A model generated the notes under the pieces. It made no database searches and was not told the origin of the DNA. It was given only the letters and a program-made list of their open reading frames with translations. From contig JAQFVV010006272.1 in the NCBI GenBank assembly GCA_028023455.1, positions 5,385,217 to 5,449,216 on the forward strand: a DNA stretch of 64,000 bases, in the 5' to 3' direction. This stretch comes from Epiperipatus broadwayi (taxonomy: Eukaryota > Onychophora > Udeonychophora > Euonychophora > Peripatidae). A program made the position numbers and the translations under genes. Positions within the stretch are counted from its first letter, which is position 1. Each line of letters opens with the position of its first letter. Positions 37,201 to 48,999 of the stretch are shown here, one piece after another.

Positions 37201-37680
37201 TTAAATGAAGAAAAATGGAGTAAAAAAGTTCATTTTAGTACATCAGTCTTTTTCCTTCATCAGCATGAGAGCCTATACATAATTGTTCTGTATACAAATG
37301 CCTGCCTAATGTAAAAAATGATTCTGTAAAGTAGATGTGTAAATCAAAATCCTTGTGCCTCTCCTTTTATAATTTTACATAGACACTCTGGAAGCCTTAA
37401 ACAGTGCATCAATTGCCTTTTCTTTTTTTTTAAAAAAAGAGAAAGAGAAATATCATAACAGATTAAAACTTTTTTTTAAAGAGAAATTAGCTCCAGGTAT
37501 TTTTTTGATATTTGGAAAACAATATTTAAAATAGAAAAGAAAACCATACATCACAGGGTAAAGTTTTCTTTTTTAAATTTTTTTAGTATATTTTAAAGTT
37601 AATTAATATGTGACATTCATTTATTTTTTTATATCAATATGATTTTAATATTGAGTTTTAACTTTTCTTGTGCACTTGTA
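34210..37680. other. Noncoding stretch downstream of the primer site
   Basis: This should be the internal region of the LTR element, but no gag or pol can be read. 34930-35150 and 35885-36125 are GC-normal. In the latter the plus strand reads a ~75-codon frame with one stop (SRTGWSLHDIIYWGFPF...), whose family I do not recognise. The rest is AT-rich, with (TA)n at about 36541-36554 and a polypurine GA run at 36990-37010. Confidence 0.35.
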
Positions 37681-37942
37681 ATTTAGATATAAATGCTTGG
37701 AGGCCCGAGTTAAGAAAAACTTGAAAATTGTTTATTGAGAAGCAAGATATAGGAACTCCCTCAGGATGGGATATTTATACACTTAATGTTATCTGCTAAG
37801 CATGCTTTCAATATCTTGTAAGGTTATAATATTCATAGCATTTGTATAAATATTCCACCGTAAGGGAGTTCATATATCTTGCTTCCCAGTAAACAATTTT
37901 TAAGCTTTTCTTAACTCCCACCATTGAGCATTTAAATCTAAA
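37681..37942. mobile_element. Palindromic MITE (~262 bp)
   Basis: The ends ATTTAGATATAAATGCT and the inverse of AGCATTTAAATCTAAAAT pair. The arms continue through AGTTAAGAAAA, AATTGTTTA and AAGCAAGATAT for ~95 bp each. The centre is AT-rich. No coding capacity and no clear target duplication. Confidence 0.8.
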
Positions 37943-37989
37943 ATCAATATAATTTATAAATTACTTGAAATGTATACAATGCAATTAAT

Positions 37990-39965
37990 AATTCAATCTT
38001 TTCATACAAATATGTATGTGTGCTGTTGTTGTTTAATAAATATTTGTCAGATTATGATAATATCCTGGGTCTATATCTTGATGATCCAAAGCTTTAATCA
38101 TTATAGAAATGATTATAAAATCAAATGCCTTTTCATAATCTACAAAATCCAAAGCATAATAACTCATATTCATTGATCATGTCTAAACTTCTCTCAATAT
38201 TTTGGAGGGGAATCCACTGTAATAAAATCATTTTTAAATCCAGACTGTTCATTTGACTTGGTTAGAATCCAAAGATCATGCAGAAGTTATAATCACTTCA
38301 GTAAAGATTTTATATAAAACTGATAAAAGACTGATAGGTCAATAATTTCTATTTATCTTCTTTAATAACTGAAACATAGGCTTATTTATACCTGTGTCTA
38401 TATATATGTAATATTAGGGTATGAGCACAGACTTTCACATGACCCACCACTCTCCACTCCATCTATATATGTGTAGAGATGATAATCTGGACCAACTGAT
38501 GATTGCTGGTTTAGCATGAAATACGTATATTGGTGATTATTTATCTTTTCAACATATGTATGTTTAAGTGTATCAGTGTTATCTTCTTTATAATTTCTTA
38601 AATATGAATTTTACTAGTGCATTATTCCAATCATCTGCTACATCTTTATTATTTAGATATTTGATATCTAATTTTGCTAACATTTTTTTTTATTTCATAA
38701 CCTGCTGCTTATTCCATCATTTCCTGAAGCTTTTCTCTTCATAGATTTAATTGAATATCTCAAATCTTCACTTAAATTGCTGGACAATTAAAAAGATGTA
38801 ATAAGTGAATGATTCTTTTATTTCCTTGTTCTTTATTGCTGTATAGTTTTTTTTATACAACTGTTCCACAGATTTCATGTCATCTCTCTTTTTAGTAATA
38901 GTTCCATTTTTTTTTTCTTAATACAAAACAGCTTCCAATATCAAGAGATTGTTTTATAATTATGAGGCTTTTATTTCCTTCTATGGTTTTCCTTAATAAT
39001 TCTAATTATATTTTCTTATATATCATTATTAACTTTTTTTTAATCATTTTTACTAAATTCTGGATACTCATTTTTTCTTAATGAATGACTTTAAAATACT
39101 TTCATATCCTTCTTCTTCACACACTGCCTTGTATCAATTGAAAATTTACTGATGAATAGTTGCCTTTTTGTACCAGCTATCTTAGTTGTTGTTCTAAGTA
39201 AAGTATCTTCTTGTTGATCTTACAAAATCTACCAATAATTTAAAATGCATTGCAAGTTCTCAATTAAATTCATTGGAATGTTTCTGAAGATGAGGAATAT
39301 TAAATGTTAATACTGTTTTTTTTAATAGTTTTTCTACACCTAAAGTTACATTAACATGTACAATGATCACTTCCTGTGTTTAATCTATTAAGAACATTAC
39401 ACTCTCGAAATAAATATTTTCTGTTAGTCAAAATAAAATCTAATTCTGCTATATCTTCATTTAGATACTTCACTGTCAATTTCGTTTGGCATTTCTCTCA
39501 AAGTCTGTGTCTTGTTTTATTTCTGTTACCATAACTAAATTTATCCACAGCATTTTTACCTTTCAATGATTTCTAACTCTAGCATTAAAGTATTCATAAT
39601 ATTTAAGATGTTACTTGGTATGACCAAATGCATTTTGTATATCCATATAAAAATCATTTACTTCAACACAATTAAAATTTAATGGGGCACAGACCTGAAG
39701 CATGTACATTGGCATCTTTTATTAATTTAAATAACTAATCTTGCTCTTTTGATATGCAATGATTCAATCTCCACAATGTTCTTATTCCACTTCTTCTTAT
39801 AATGAATCTCATTCCATTTGCATTTCCAATATTTGAGCCTTTATAATAAAAAACATGTCCATTTTTAAAAGTCTTTTCACCCTCTAATTCACAAAGTTCA
39901 ATAATGTCCCATTTTATATTAGACGGTTCTTCCAATTTACACAATCTTCTTCACTTGAAAGTAAT
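37990..39965 (-). pseudogene. RTE-type LINE, copy 2 (decayed)
   Basis: Same family as the copies at 7.0-9.96 kb and 52.1-54.8 kb. The endonuclease N-terminal region is open at 39735-39944, with IKWDIIELCELEGEKTFKNG matching the WDIIGLCE pattern of AP-type endonucleases in these elements. Reverse transcriptase is recognisable at 38000-38360, with FVDYEKAFDF (motif A). It is truncated after motif A, and multiple stops are present. A ~215-bp insertion splits it at 38365-38579. Confidence 0.75.
38365..38579. mobile_element. Small insertion in RTE copy 2
   Basis: Copy 1 is continuous here, while copy 2 carries ~215 extra bases bounded by the 11-bp duplication TATCTTCTTTA at 38354-38364 and 38580-38590. 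No terminal inverted repeat or polymerase III promoter was found, so the type is unknown. Confidence 0.6.
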
Positions 39966-40059
39966 TTCAATCGTAGGTACCTAAATAAAAAGTCATCATA
40001 GACTGGCATTTTGAATCCACAATCAGGAGTTTCTTAGCACCATATGCTTTTGTCAGCCA

Positions 40060-40460
40060 ATAGCTGCCTTGGCTGACAACTTACAGATTTCTGGTAGAGC
40101 CATAATTTCACTTTTTTTGTTATAATTGTAAATATATATAAAATTTAAAAAAGATCATTCTGCCTTCAAAAAAACTCAATATTTCAGTTAAGAACTATCG
40201 GGAAAGTGAAAATAAAGACTAGTATTTCTTAATCTTAAACTCAGAGGTAAAAAGCCAAAAAACTCACTATGCTGGCTCATGCATATTGGTGAGTAGGCCA
40301 TCAATGTTCATTTACTATATGAATAATCACATAGTAATAGCTGCAAAGATAAAAATGTACAGAGTGAGCATTAGGAATTTGCTCTGTTCAGTTCCTTTGA
40401 AGTCTCAAAGACAAATCAAAAGGTCTCTTTTCAGTTAACAGCAAACTCTTTACTGCAGCC
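40060..40460 (+). repeat. Dispersed ~400-bp repeat, copy 1
   Basis: Aligns in the same orientation with 51710-52104 (TCTTAAACTCAGAGGKARAAA, ATACTATATGAATA, ending CTGYAGCC). Here it lies head-to-head with RTE copy 2; at 51.7 kb it directly precedes RTE copy 3. Confidence 0.75.
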
Positions 40461-40469
40461 ATTCCATGA

Positions 40470-43360
40470 ATATCAGTGAATAATAATGAAGTAAAACTAT
40501 TGTTTAATTAGTATATCTGATAAATATATGCATCAAACCACTTAATGTACACTGTAAATGTCATATTTCTGCAGTCATATTTGTACATTCATGTAACAAA
40601 ATCCAGAGTCTGGGCAAATTATACCAAAGCTGATCTAGATAATGGGTTGAGACATCGGATCTGATCATACTTCAACTCACCAGCACTCCATGATTTAATA
40701 CTCTATGGGTGAAATTTATAAAGTTACACTTGGTCTCAATTTCTTTTGCGAGCTGGCTGAGAAAGGGTAGAATATGCGACTCAAGAGTAGAATTGATAAC
40801 TTAATTACACTTAAAAACTAAATAAATTACTTGATGCTCCATGAGTTAATAAATAATGCATAATATGGGTTAATATAGATTTTGGGGATTTGGAACAAAT
40901 TGCAAGTAACACATTAAACATTAATAATTTTAATATATTTAATAAATAAGAATTAATGGATTAAATAAAATAAAATAACATAACATAAATTTTTGCATTG
41001 GTGTCTGGAATTACGCATACAGGCGTGACAACAATGATGAAGCAGATAACAGTACAGTAGGCTCGTCTTAATAATAAGGCAATTTATATAATTAATTATC
41101 AGCAGACTATGACTCATGCATATATGGTATGCCAACTATTTTCAAGGTTTGCTACTGGTAAGCTAAATATTACTGGATGATATAAAATAAAAAAAAAGTT
41201 AATTTACTCATTCTAATATATTATTTATGAGCAATAAATAGCTCAAATACAGATTCCCTTGGAAAACCAGATTCCCTGTTTAGACTAGTGCTGAAATTAA
41301 TAATAGGGTGGAACAAACTGATTACTGTAGATGTGCATCTGAGACTATGGCGCTAAAATATTAAATTAAAGATCGTGGTGTGAATGTGCAGTTATTCACA
41401 GAATTCAGTACCAAGTACTCGGTAACCTTGGATCGGACGACTTGCTAGTGCAAAAGGAATATTAAGTTTGGTATGTTGGAGTAGCTTTGAATATGATTCA
41501 GGACCCTCATGCTCCAGTTCTAGAATATAACTGTCAAAACTAAATAATGGGGCAACCTGTCACCATGAGCCCATTTAAGAAAGTATAGCAAGGCTTAAAT
41601 ACATGTTCTGTGTTTAGTAAAGACACATTCTCAATGCTTGAATAATACTAATATGTATTTAAGAAAATTTTTAAAAATACGCATAAATATTTATAGTTTC
41701 ATTCTGTTAAAATGATCTCAACCCAGTTCTCATTATAGCATATGAAAATGATGTAAGAAAGGGTTAATTAATATCAATCTAATTGAAACTGTACCTATTT
41801 CTGATAATAAACTAGGGAGGAGGAAGCCTATTTGGGGCATTATAACATTAACAAATAAGATTTCAAGTATCATCCCGGCTGTTATCTAACTAAGAGTATA
41901 ATAATAATTTGCAAACCTTAATGAACAAATTAATACATATTAACTAATAAAATATAGACAACAACGAGCACATAGCAATCAGTTGTTATCTCTTAGAATA
42001 GATTTCAAAGGAGAGATTTCAATCAGCTAAAAAGCAATGAAAATTTTATACTGGAGAGCTTCTAATCGTCTCTCCAAAGGTTTATTAAGTTAATTATTCT
42101 CTACATTGAATTATGTCATATCATAACATATACATTTAAAAATAAAATAAAATAATCAAATGGAAAAATAGGCATGGCCGCAGATTATAAAAAGGTTAAA
42201 TAATAACTGATTAAAGTTATTACATTTAAAGGAAAGTTTTTAAAATTATATTTATATTTATAGCAAGATTATTCAGTTGCATTTAAAGATTTATTTTACA
42301 AGAGTTTAATTAATTGAGAATTAATAATTTATGACTGTTCATTACAGATAGCTAGCTTAGGGAATTTATTATAGAGATTTTTATAAGAAATTTATAGAGC
42401 TCTGTGGTGAAAAAATATTACTTGATCTTCTAGGCTGAGTTGTCTTTCCTTGGCAGCAGTTGGTAGTTGAACTTCTCCATTCTTGAAGTGATTGCTGTGG
42501 CAGCATGCACAGTGGGGTGGAGATTATTGTTCTTCCATAGGGAGATGGCAAATTGGTGGCTTTCCTAACCACTCATATAAATTCTGATGGGTGTAGGTTC
42601 CTGTGGCAACTTGCTTGAATTATATTGTAAAGAGCTTTTTTAGTGCTGAAATATAAGGTTTTTATATTAAATTTTTACCCTTTAACTACATTTTCCTACA
42701 AGCCAGATTTGCAGTATCAAACCCATTAGCTTGTTTACAACTCTTATTTAAAATTATAAAATTTAGCTCTTTTGTTGTTAGATTTCTTAATCAGATACTT
42801 TCATCTTAATAAAGCAAAGGCAATCCCCAAGTGAAAAGAAAATAGTGATGCATGATTGCATTTGATTTCACTAAGGTGTATATTTAAAATTTGTTATTTT
42901 TAGAATTAACATTTAACCTACACGCAATTTTAAACAGGTGCATGTAGTGTGATTCCTTTTAATGGGAACTGTTTTAAAATTTAGAAACTTATAAATTGTT
43001 GTATTATATATGTATGCTGATCACCCGTGGAATTGTACATATATATGCGATTCTTAAGCCAAATAATGCGTTACATTGATAAACATAAATTTATAACAAA
43101 TTAAAGTTTTAAAATATACTTAAACTGACAAAATCTATTATATACTACAGTTTACACTCACATATATAAGCAGATTAATATATATATAACGATGTTTACA
43201 CAAATGTAGCTTTAATTAAATATACGAATATGTAAACATGTGTGTACTTGAAGGGATTTAAAACTAGTATAGGTACTACTATGCGACATAATAGGTGAAA
43301 TGAGATATGTGACAAAATAGACTGTTTCAATACATATATAATAAAAACAGTTATGTAGTT
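40470..43360. other. Noncoding stretch
   Basis: No gene supported. A 63-residue minus-strand frame at 42381-42572, with adjacent minus-strand frames rich in P, H, C and Q, has GC-normal composition and could be a decayed exon or transposon piece, but no motif is recognised. 41270-41560 is also of higher complexity without a readable frame. Confidence 0.4.
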
Positions 43361-43369
43361 AATTTGTTA

Positions 43370-43880
43370 ACCTAGCTTATTTTCATTTTACTCTCTCTCA
43401 TATATATCTATATTTCCATCCTATGATTAATTGGTTAAGAATAGTTTGGTTTATATATGATCATCACTGTCAAATGCTTTAAACTAGCTAACACTAGGAA
43501 ACAATAAAAAAAAATGCATAAAAGATTAGAATGAAGTCTGCAGGAAAGCCCTTCAGTCTAAAATTTAAACCTTACTCAGCAGTAGATACAAATAAAAAGC
43601 TACCTTTTAACAACTATTTAGGATAAAATGATATATCAAAAAAGGTAATCAATATTCTATACAGGACATTCTGATGGAATAATCCTAAACAGTACAAATG
43701 CTTTATTTGATCATTATAGATAGCTTTAAACTTAGATGCCAAAATATTACTATGCCTTTAAGATAGTACATAGACTAGACAAAATTCTCTATAATTAACT
43801 GCCCAACCCGAGGCATGTTTCTGAGTCATTTATTATATTAGCTGATTTTGCCTTTAAATTCTAGCTATATATCAACTTCA
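43370..43880 (+). repeat. Dispersed repeat, copy 2
   Basis: Partner of the repeat at 26440-26960; see that entry. Confidence 0.5.
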
Positions 43881-45464
43881 TGTTAATATATATTAAAATG
43901 TTATGCATTTATTATGTTTACTAATGATTTTTTTCTTTCATTCAATCATTTTCAATTATAAAGCCAAAAACTATATATATATATATATCAAAACAAAACA
44001 TCAGTTAAACTATAAAATAGTTAGTTCTTAAATAGCCATAACTCTTCAGTCTTCTTGAAGACAAGGGAAAAATTGCAAATGGGGAAAAAATTATAAACAG
44101 ATTTTAAAAATAATAATAATTGAAAATAAAAGTAGAACAAAATAAGTTTTTTTTTTAAAAAAAAAAAATTAAATACACTACAAAACATTTCCACAAACAT
44201 AAATATAGAGAACTGTTAATGAAATTCAAAGATTTTAATTCTTTAAAAAAAAAAAAAAAAAAAATTATTACAAAAACATCTTTGACCAATTTTAAACAGT
44301 ACCCAAATTTTTTAAAATTTGGTTTAAGAGCAAGTTCATTTTTATTTTATTTCAGAATGTAGCACATGCTAACTTCTGTGTTTAATTCAAGTTCTATTTT
44401 ATACATTTTTAGATGAACAAAATTTTTCTTTGCTAATTTAAAAATAGTCAATCCAATCAATTATAAATCTTGTCTCAAGTTTGTTTAAAACTTTTTTTTA
44501 AAAATCAAAATAAAGTTTTTTATAGTTACACATTCATTAGAAATTTACCAACATTAATTGCTTGTATATTAATCCTTTTAATTTTTACATTATAACACTT
44601 AAAAATCATCACAATTGCAAGAATTATATAAACAATTTGAAATAAAAAATAATATGAAAAGAAGAATTAGTAACATGTTATAGCAAAAAAAGTGAGAGAA
44701 TTATTCAAAAATGAAATATTTCACGCCTAAATAAATATTAAGTGACACTTTCTCTATATTTACTGTGAGAAAAAGGAAAATTTAATTAAAATAGTAACAT
44801 TTCAGAAGGTTATTTACAATTTATGATCTTTTTGGGAGATAAAAAAAGAAGGCAAAGGCAGAGATTTAATTGTTTATTATATGCATGTAATGGGCTTTTT
44901 AAACAGTTCTAATCTTTTCAAAATCCTCTATTCCTTAAAAGTTTTAAAGGCTGTCATACCATGATGTTTTTTCCCTAGTTTTGACACAGAATTTAAAATA
45001 AATTTTTAATTCTTATTAAAAAATCTGACAAAGTGTCATTATTTTTATTTAATAAAAAAAGTACTTTTAGTAATTTCATTACGATTACAATCTACACACA
45101 CGGGGAAACATCATTAATTCAAAATTCTTGATCTCAAAGCTTTTTTAGATTTGTGATTTTTTTGAATTTCAAGAATTGATCATTTATGACCTGTGTAAAT
45201 CCAACTTTATTAAAAATATAAATAAACAATATTTTTCTCCAGCAATAATTAAACAAAAAATCAAAATAATAATCTCTTTTTGCTATTTAATTCACTTTAT
45301 TTTTGTTTATTTAAAATGTAGAATTGTTCTTCAATTAACAATTCAATGTAATCTTTTCTAAAACTGTTACTGTGAAAAAAAAAATTTTTCTACAGCAAAT
45401 TATTTTGTTCTCTTCTATATTATCATCTGGTTGTCAACTTTCTTGAAGTTTAATTATAGCATTG
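43881..45464. other. AT-rich noncoding stretch
   Basis: Only homopolymer runs and a (TA)n run at about 43972-43988. No supported gene. Confidence 0.5.
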
Positions 45465-45472
45465 GTTATATA

Positions 45473-48400
45473 CAGTGATGATATCCTAAATTTTCAAGAA
45501 CCGGTTCTCTAAAGGTAGGTTGTATTTAAGAACCTATTCTGTTTATTTTTCTTCTTTCTAAGCATGGAAGCAAATGACTTCTTGGTTTTTATACCTAAAT
45601 GTTTTTGGTGACTTCTCAGAAATTTTGCATGATCCCCCAACTTTGCAATCTCACTCATTGAATCAAAAAGAATTAAATCCATTTTTATAATTGGAAAAAA
45701 AAAATATTTACTTGGCAAGATATTTCCATATTGACATTCTATTTGCATCATATGTCTCTTCAGGTTGATGATGTTTTTTGACTATAGCATCATCAGCTGT
45801 ATTGTGATTTCTTAGCCAAACTTGAAATGAGTCATTGCAATCCCAATGATCTAATGGAAGACCTATTCAATTTATTACTGGAAGATTTGCCACATTTTTC
45901 ATTTCAATGTGATTTCTTTTATCTGAATAAATTGTGTTCATCACAGAAAACCTTCATTCAGCCTCTGCAGAACTCACAACACTGGTTTTAATTATATTTT
46001 TAGCTCTTTGGATAGTTTCAGGTACAACATGTTTCTGATGATTTCTCATAACATTTTCAACATAATAACAGAAATTATTAACTGAAATCTCATGATGAAA
46101 TAATTTCTCTTCAAATTCTTTCCAGGGAACTACAGCTTCTTCCAGATTCAAAGCATCTGCGTTCACAATTTTAACTAATTGATGGATTTTAAGAGTTCTA
46201 TCTTGAATATGATTACTTATGGTATTACAATTCATTAATCTTAATGTCATATTTGTTGTCACTACATTCAATACTTTTGGATGGGGAAGACTCACACATT
46301 TGTTGTCTTCAACAAAATTAATATGCAGGAATTCCTTAGAAGAGATAGTTTCATTTATTATTTTTTTGTAAGTACCACTCTTCTCTCTGATATTCAAATG
46401 CTTTAATTGTTCTTTTAATCAATTGTTCAGTATGCAATATATTTCCATATCTTCCTTGAAGAGCATCTGACAACAAATTTCTTCTAGTATATCGATTATT
46501 AAAGACAGATCTCTCATAAAATATTTGTTGGCAAGATGTTTAGCCATTCCAGAAAATTTCTTATTAGTAGAAAAAAAAATCATACAGTGTTGGATAGGCT
46601 CGCCATATTGCAATTGCTGTTCTATGACTGCATGCTGCCCATCTTGGGTCAAAAACACTAATTTTTAGAATTTTAATTCCCAAATTGGTTGAAATTTTAT
46701 TCAGTGCCATTTGTTTTTTATTAGACTGATGGAAGATTTTGTATATTTCAACAATAAATGCTTTAAAGTAATTCATTTGCTTTATGTCTTTGATAGAATC
46801 CTCCAGAACAAGCTGAAGGTGATGACTCAAACAATGCCAAATAATAAACTCAGGATAGTGGTTTTTTATTTTAACATTCACTCCTGATCACCTTCCCAGG
46901 ATCATACTTGCTCCATCTGAACAAAATACAATCAAATTATTCTTCAAATATGGATTATCAAATCCTACTGAATGCAGGCAGACTTTGTAGTAGAGCAGTG
47001 TAAATGGTTTCAGCATCTTTGTTTTGTAATTCCACTAAATCTACAAAAATTGTTGGTGAAAAATCTATATCTTCAACCTTAATAAAAATGATAAGGACTG
47101 GTTTGCATGATATTGTTGATGCCTCATTAATTATAACACATGTCTTTAAATTCTGATCTGTTATTTTTCTAAACAATTCCTTTTTAATGTATTTTGCAAT
47201 ATGCTCAACAATTTTGACAACTGCAAATTGAGAATGGAGTCCCACTCCCATATCTAACCCATTCTTTTTTTCTAATTCTATCAAATGTTCAATATCAGAA
47301 AATGGTCAGTTTAGTTTTGCTAAAGTGCAAACAGTATTGAAAATTTTACAAGTGGAACTCATAAACTTTTCATGAGCTTTGGCTATGAATTTGGAAATTG
47401 AATTTTTTGCACTTTCTTTCAATTGCATCACACATATCTGGTGTGCTTTTGATGAAAAGTGTTACTTTATTTTTTTTGAAGAGAGGCCCGTTGAACCATT
47501 TTATTTTTTCCACTTGGAATAATATTACATCTTCTCCATTCTTTTGACACATGAGCTGCCTTCACTTTTATTGACTCGATTTTGGTATAAATATCACATC
47601 CAAGCTTTTTTCCAATAATAAGTAAACCACAATATTTTTCTTTGAATTCATTGGCTTATTTCATATTAGAGCAGTCAGAAAGGCCACTATCTACATTTAT
47701 TTTATATGCATCTTTTGTACTTTTGGAACTGGACAGCTTATTTGTGTTGCCAACATTATTTTCTGCTGTATCAGAAGAAATAGAAAACAAAATTGATTCA
47801 AAATATCATCCTTTACTATCGTTTTCGATTCTGTATCCGTTTTTGAATCTTTTATGAAGAAATTCGATATTGTTTGGCATTTTCGTTCATTTCTTGTGAA
47901 GGGTTTATTTTTATAATATTCTCGTATTACATTGGCCTTAAAAAAAAAAATCTAATTAATTGATTTTTAATATAAATGAGTGGTAACAAATCATAAAACT
48001 TTAAAATAATAAAATTAAAAAAAGAAAAAGGAAAAAAAATTTGAAAACGTGTCATGCCATTTGATGAGCCATTTTCTTGCCAAGTTAGTCTAGAAAAAAT
48101 ATGTTAACTCATTGTTAAAAAAAGACACACTGTTATACCAGATATAGCAAACTAAATGAAAATAATGTACTATAAACTTACTACAGCTGGTCATCCATTA
48201 AATTTACTAATCAAATAAAAACAAATCCTGCATGATAAATATGTAAGTGAAGAAATAAAATATTTAAATAAAAAATAAAAATTAAATAAGTATTTAAAAC
48301 AACGTCGGCATAACAAAATCATTGGAACAATGGTTTTATGTTACTGTTTATTTTTGCAATGATAGGTCCTTTTGAATGAAGTTATTTTATCTTTAAAGTA

Positions 48401-48987
48401 AAATAATTTCAGCAAGAGTAAATTTCATTAAATACATAAATACATTTGTGACAAATTTATTTCTAATTTTTAATTTTAATAACGCCTCTGTTAAATGTAA
48501 GTAAACTAATAGTTAATTAATTTCTTACTTACCTTGTGTAAAAATTAAATATTGATTCATTTATCACTAATAAACTAACACTTTTTATTTGTATACTTTT
48601 AAAGGAACTAATTTGAATGTGATAAATAATGGATTTATTTACTTTAAATAAAACTGTTGAGGATAATTCTTAATCACTCTAATTTCATCGCGCATATCAC
48701 ACGTTCCAAGTGCAATATCGTATAGTCGAATTATTCTGAAAAAAGCATTTGAACCCAATCTGTTCAAAAAGAATCATTGTTACATTAGATATAACAAAAA
48801 AAAAAAATACAAATAATGTTCTAGATTATTGTTGGAAACAATTAAGTAATTTGTTAATTCAACTTTTTTTTAGGATAATAATAATAAATTTTATTTTCGG
48901 ACAATTTAACTACCGGTTCGCTAATTTTTTTTAATTTTAAGAACCGGTTCGCGCGAACCGGAGTGAACTGGTTGGATATCATCACTG
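45473..48987 (-). mobile_element. Complete hAT transposon, 3.5 kb
   Basis: Both termini are intact: the left end reads CAGTGATGATATCC and the right end is its exact inverse GGATATCATCACTG. An exact 8-bp target duplication GTTATATA lies at 45465-45472 and 48988-48995. Subterminal AACCGGTTC palindromes occur near both ends (about 45500 and 48912-48960), as is typical of transposase binding sites. The single gene is on the minus strand. These features define the hAT superfamily; the encoded protein is KIAA1586-like. The termini differ from the CAGTGG...CAACC type of the MITE at 15676. Confidence 0.93.
45770..47881 (-). pseudogene. Decayed hAT transposase, KIAA1586-like
   Basis: The transposase that would cut and paste the surrounding element. 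Reading the minus strand: a start-like MPNNIEFLHKRFK at 47881; a KAAHVSKEW stretch near 47560; a largely open catalytic region (47284-46958), then VFCSDGASM near 46910, a candidate catalytic aspartate; HCLSHHLQLVLEDSI near 46840; and the C-terminal dimerisation region with SSAEAE at 45960, followed after a stop by RFSVMNTIYSDKRN. The domain order matches full-length KIAA1586/ZBED-type hAT proteins. At least five stops or frameshifts inactivate it. Intact transposon ends suggest it could still be moved in trans. Confidence 0.85.
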
Positions 48988-48999
48988 GTTATATATTAA

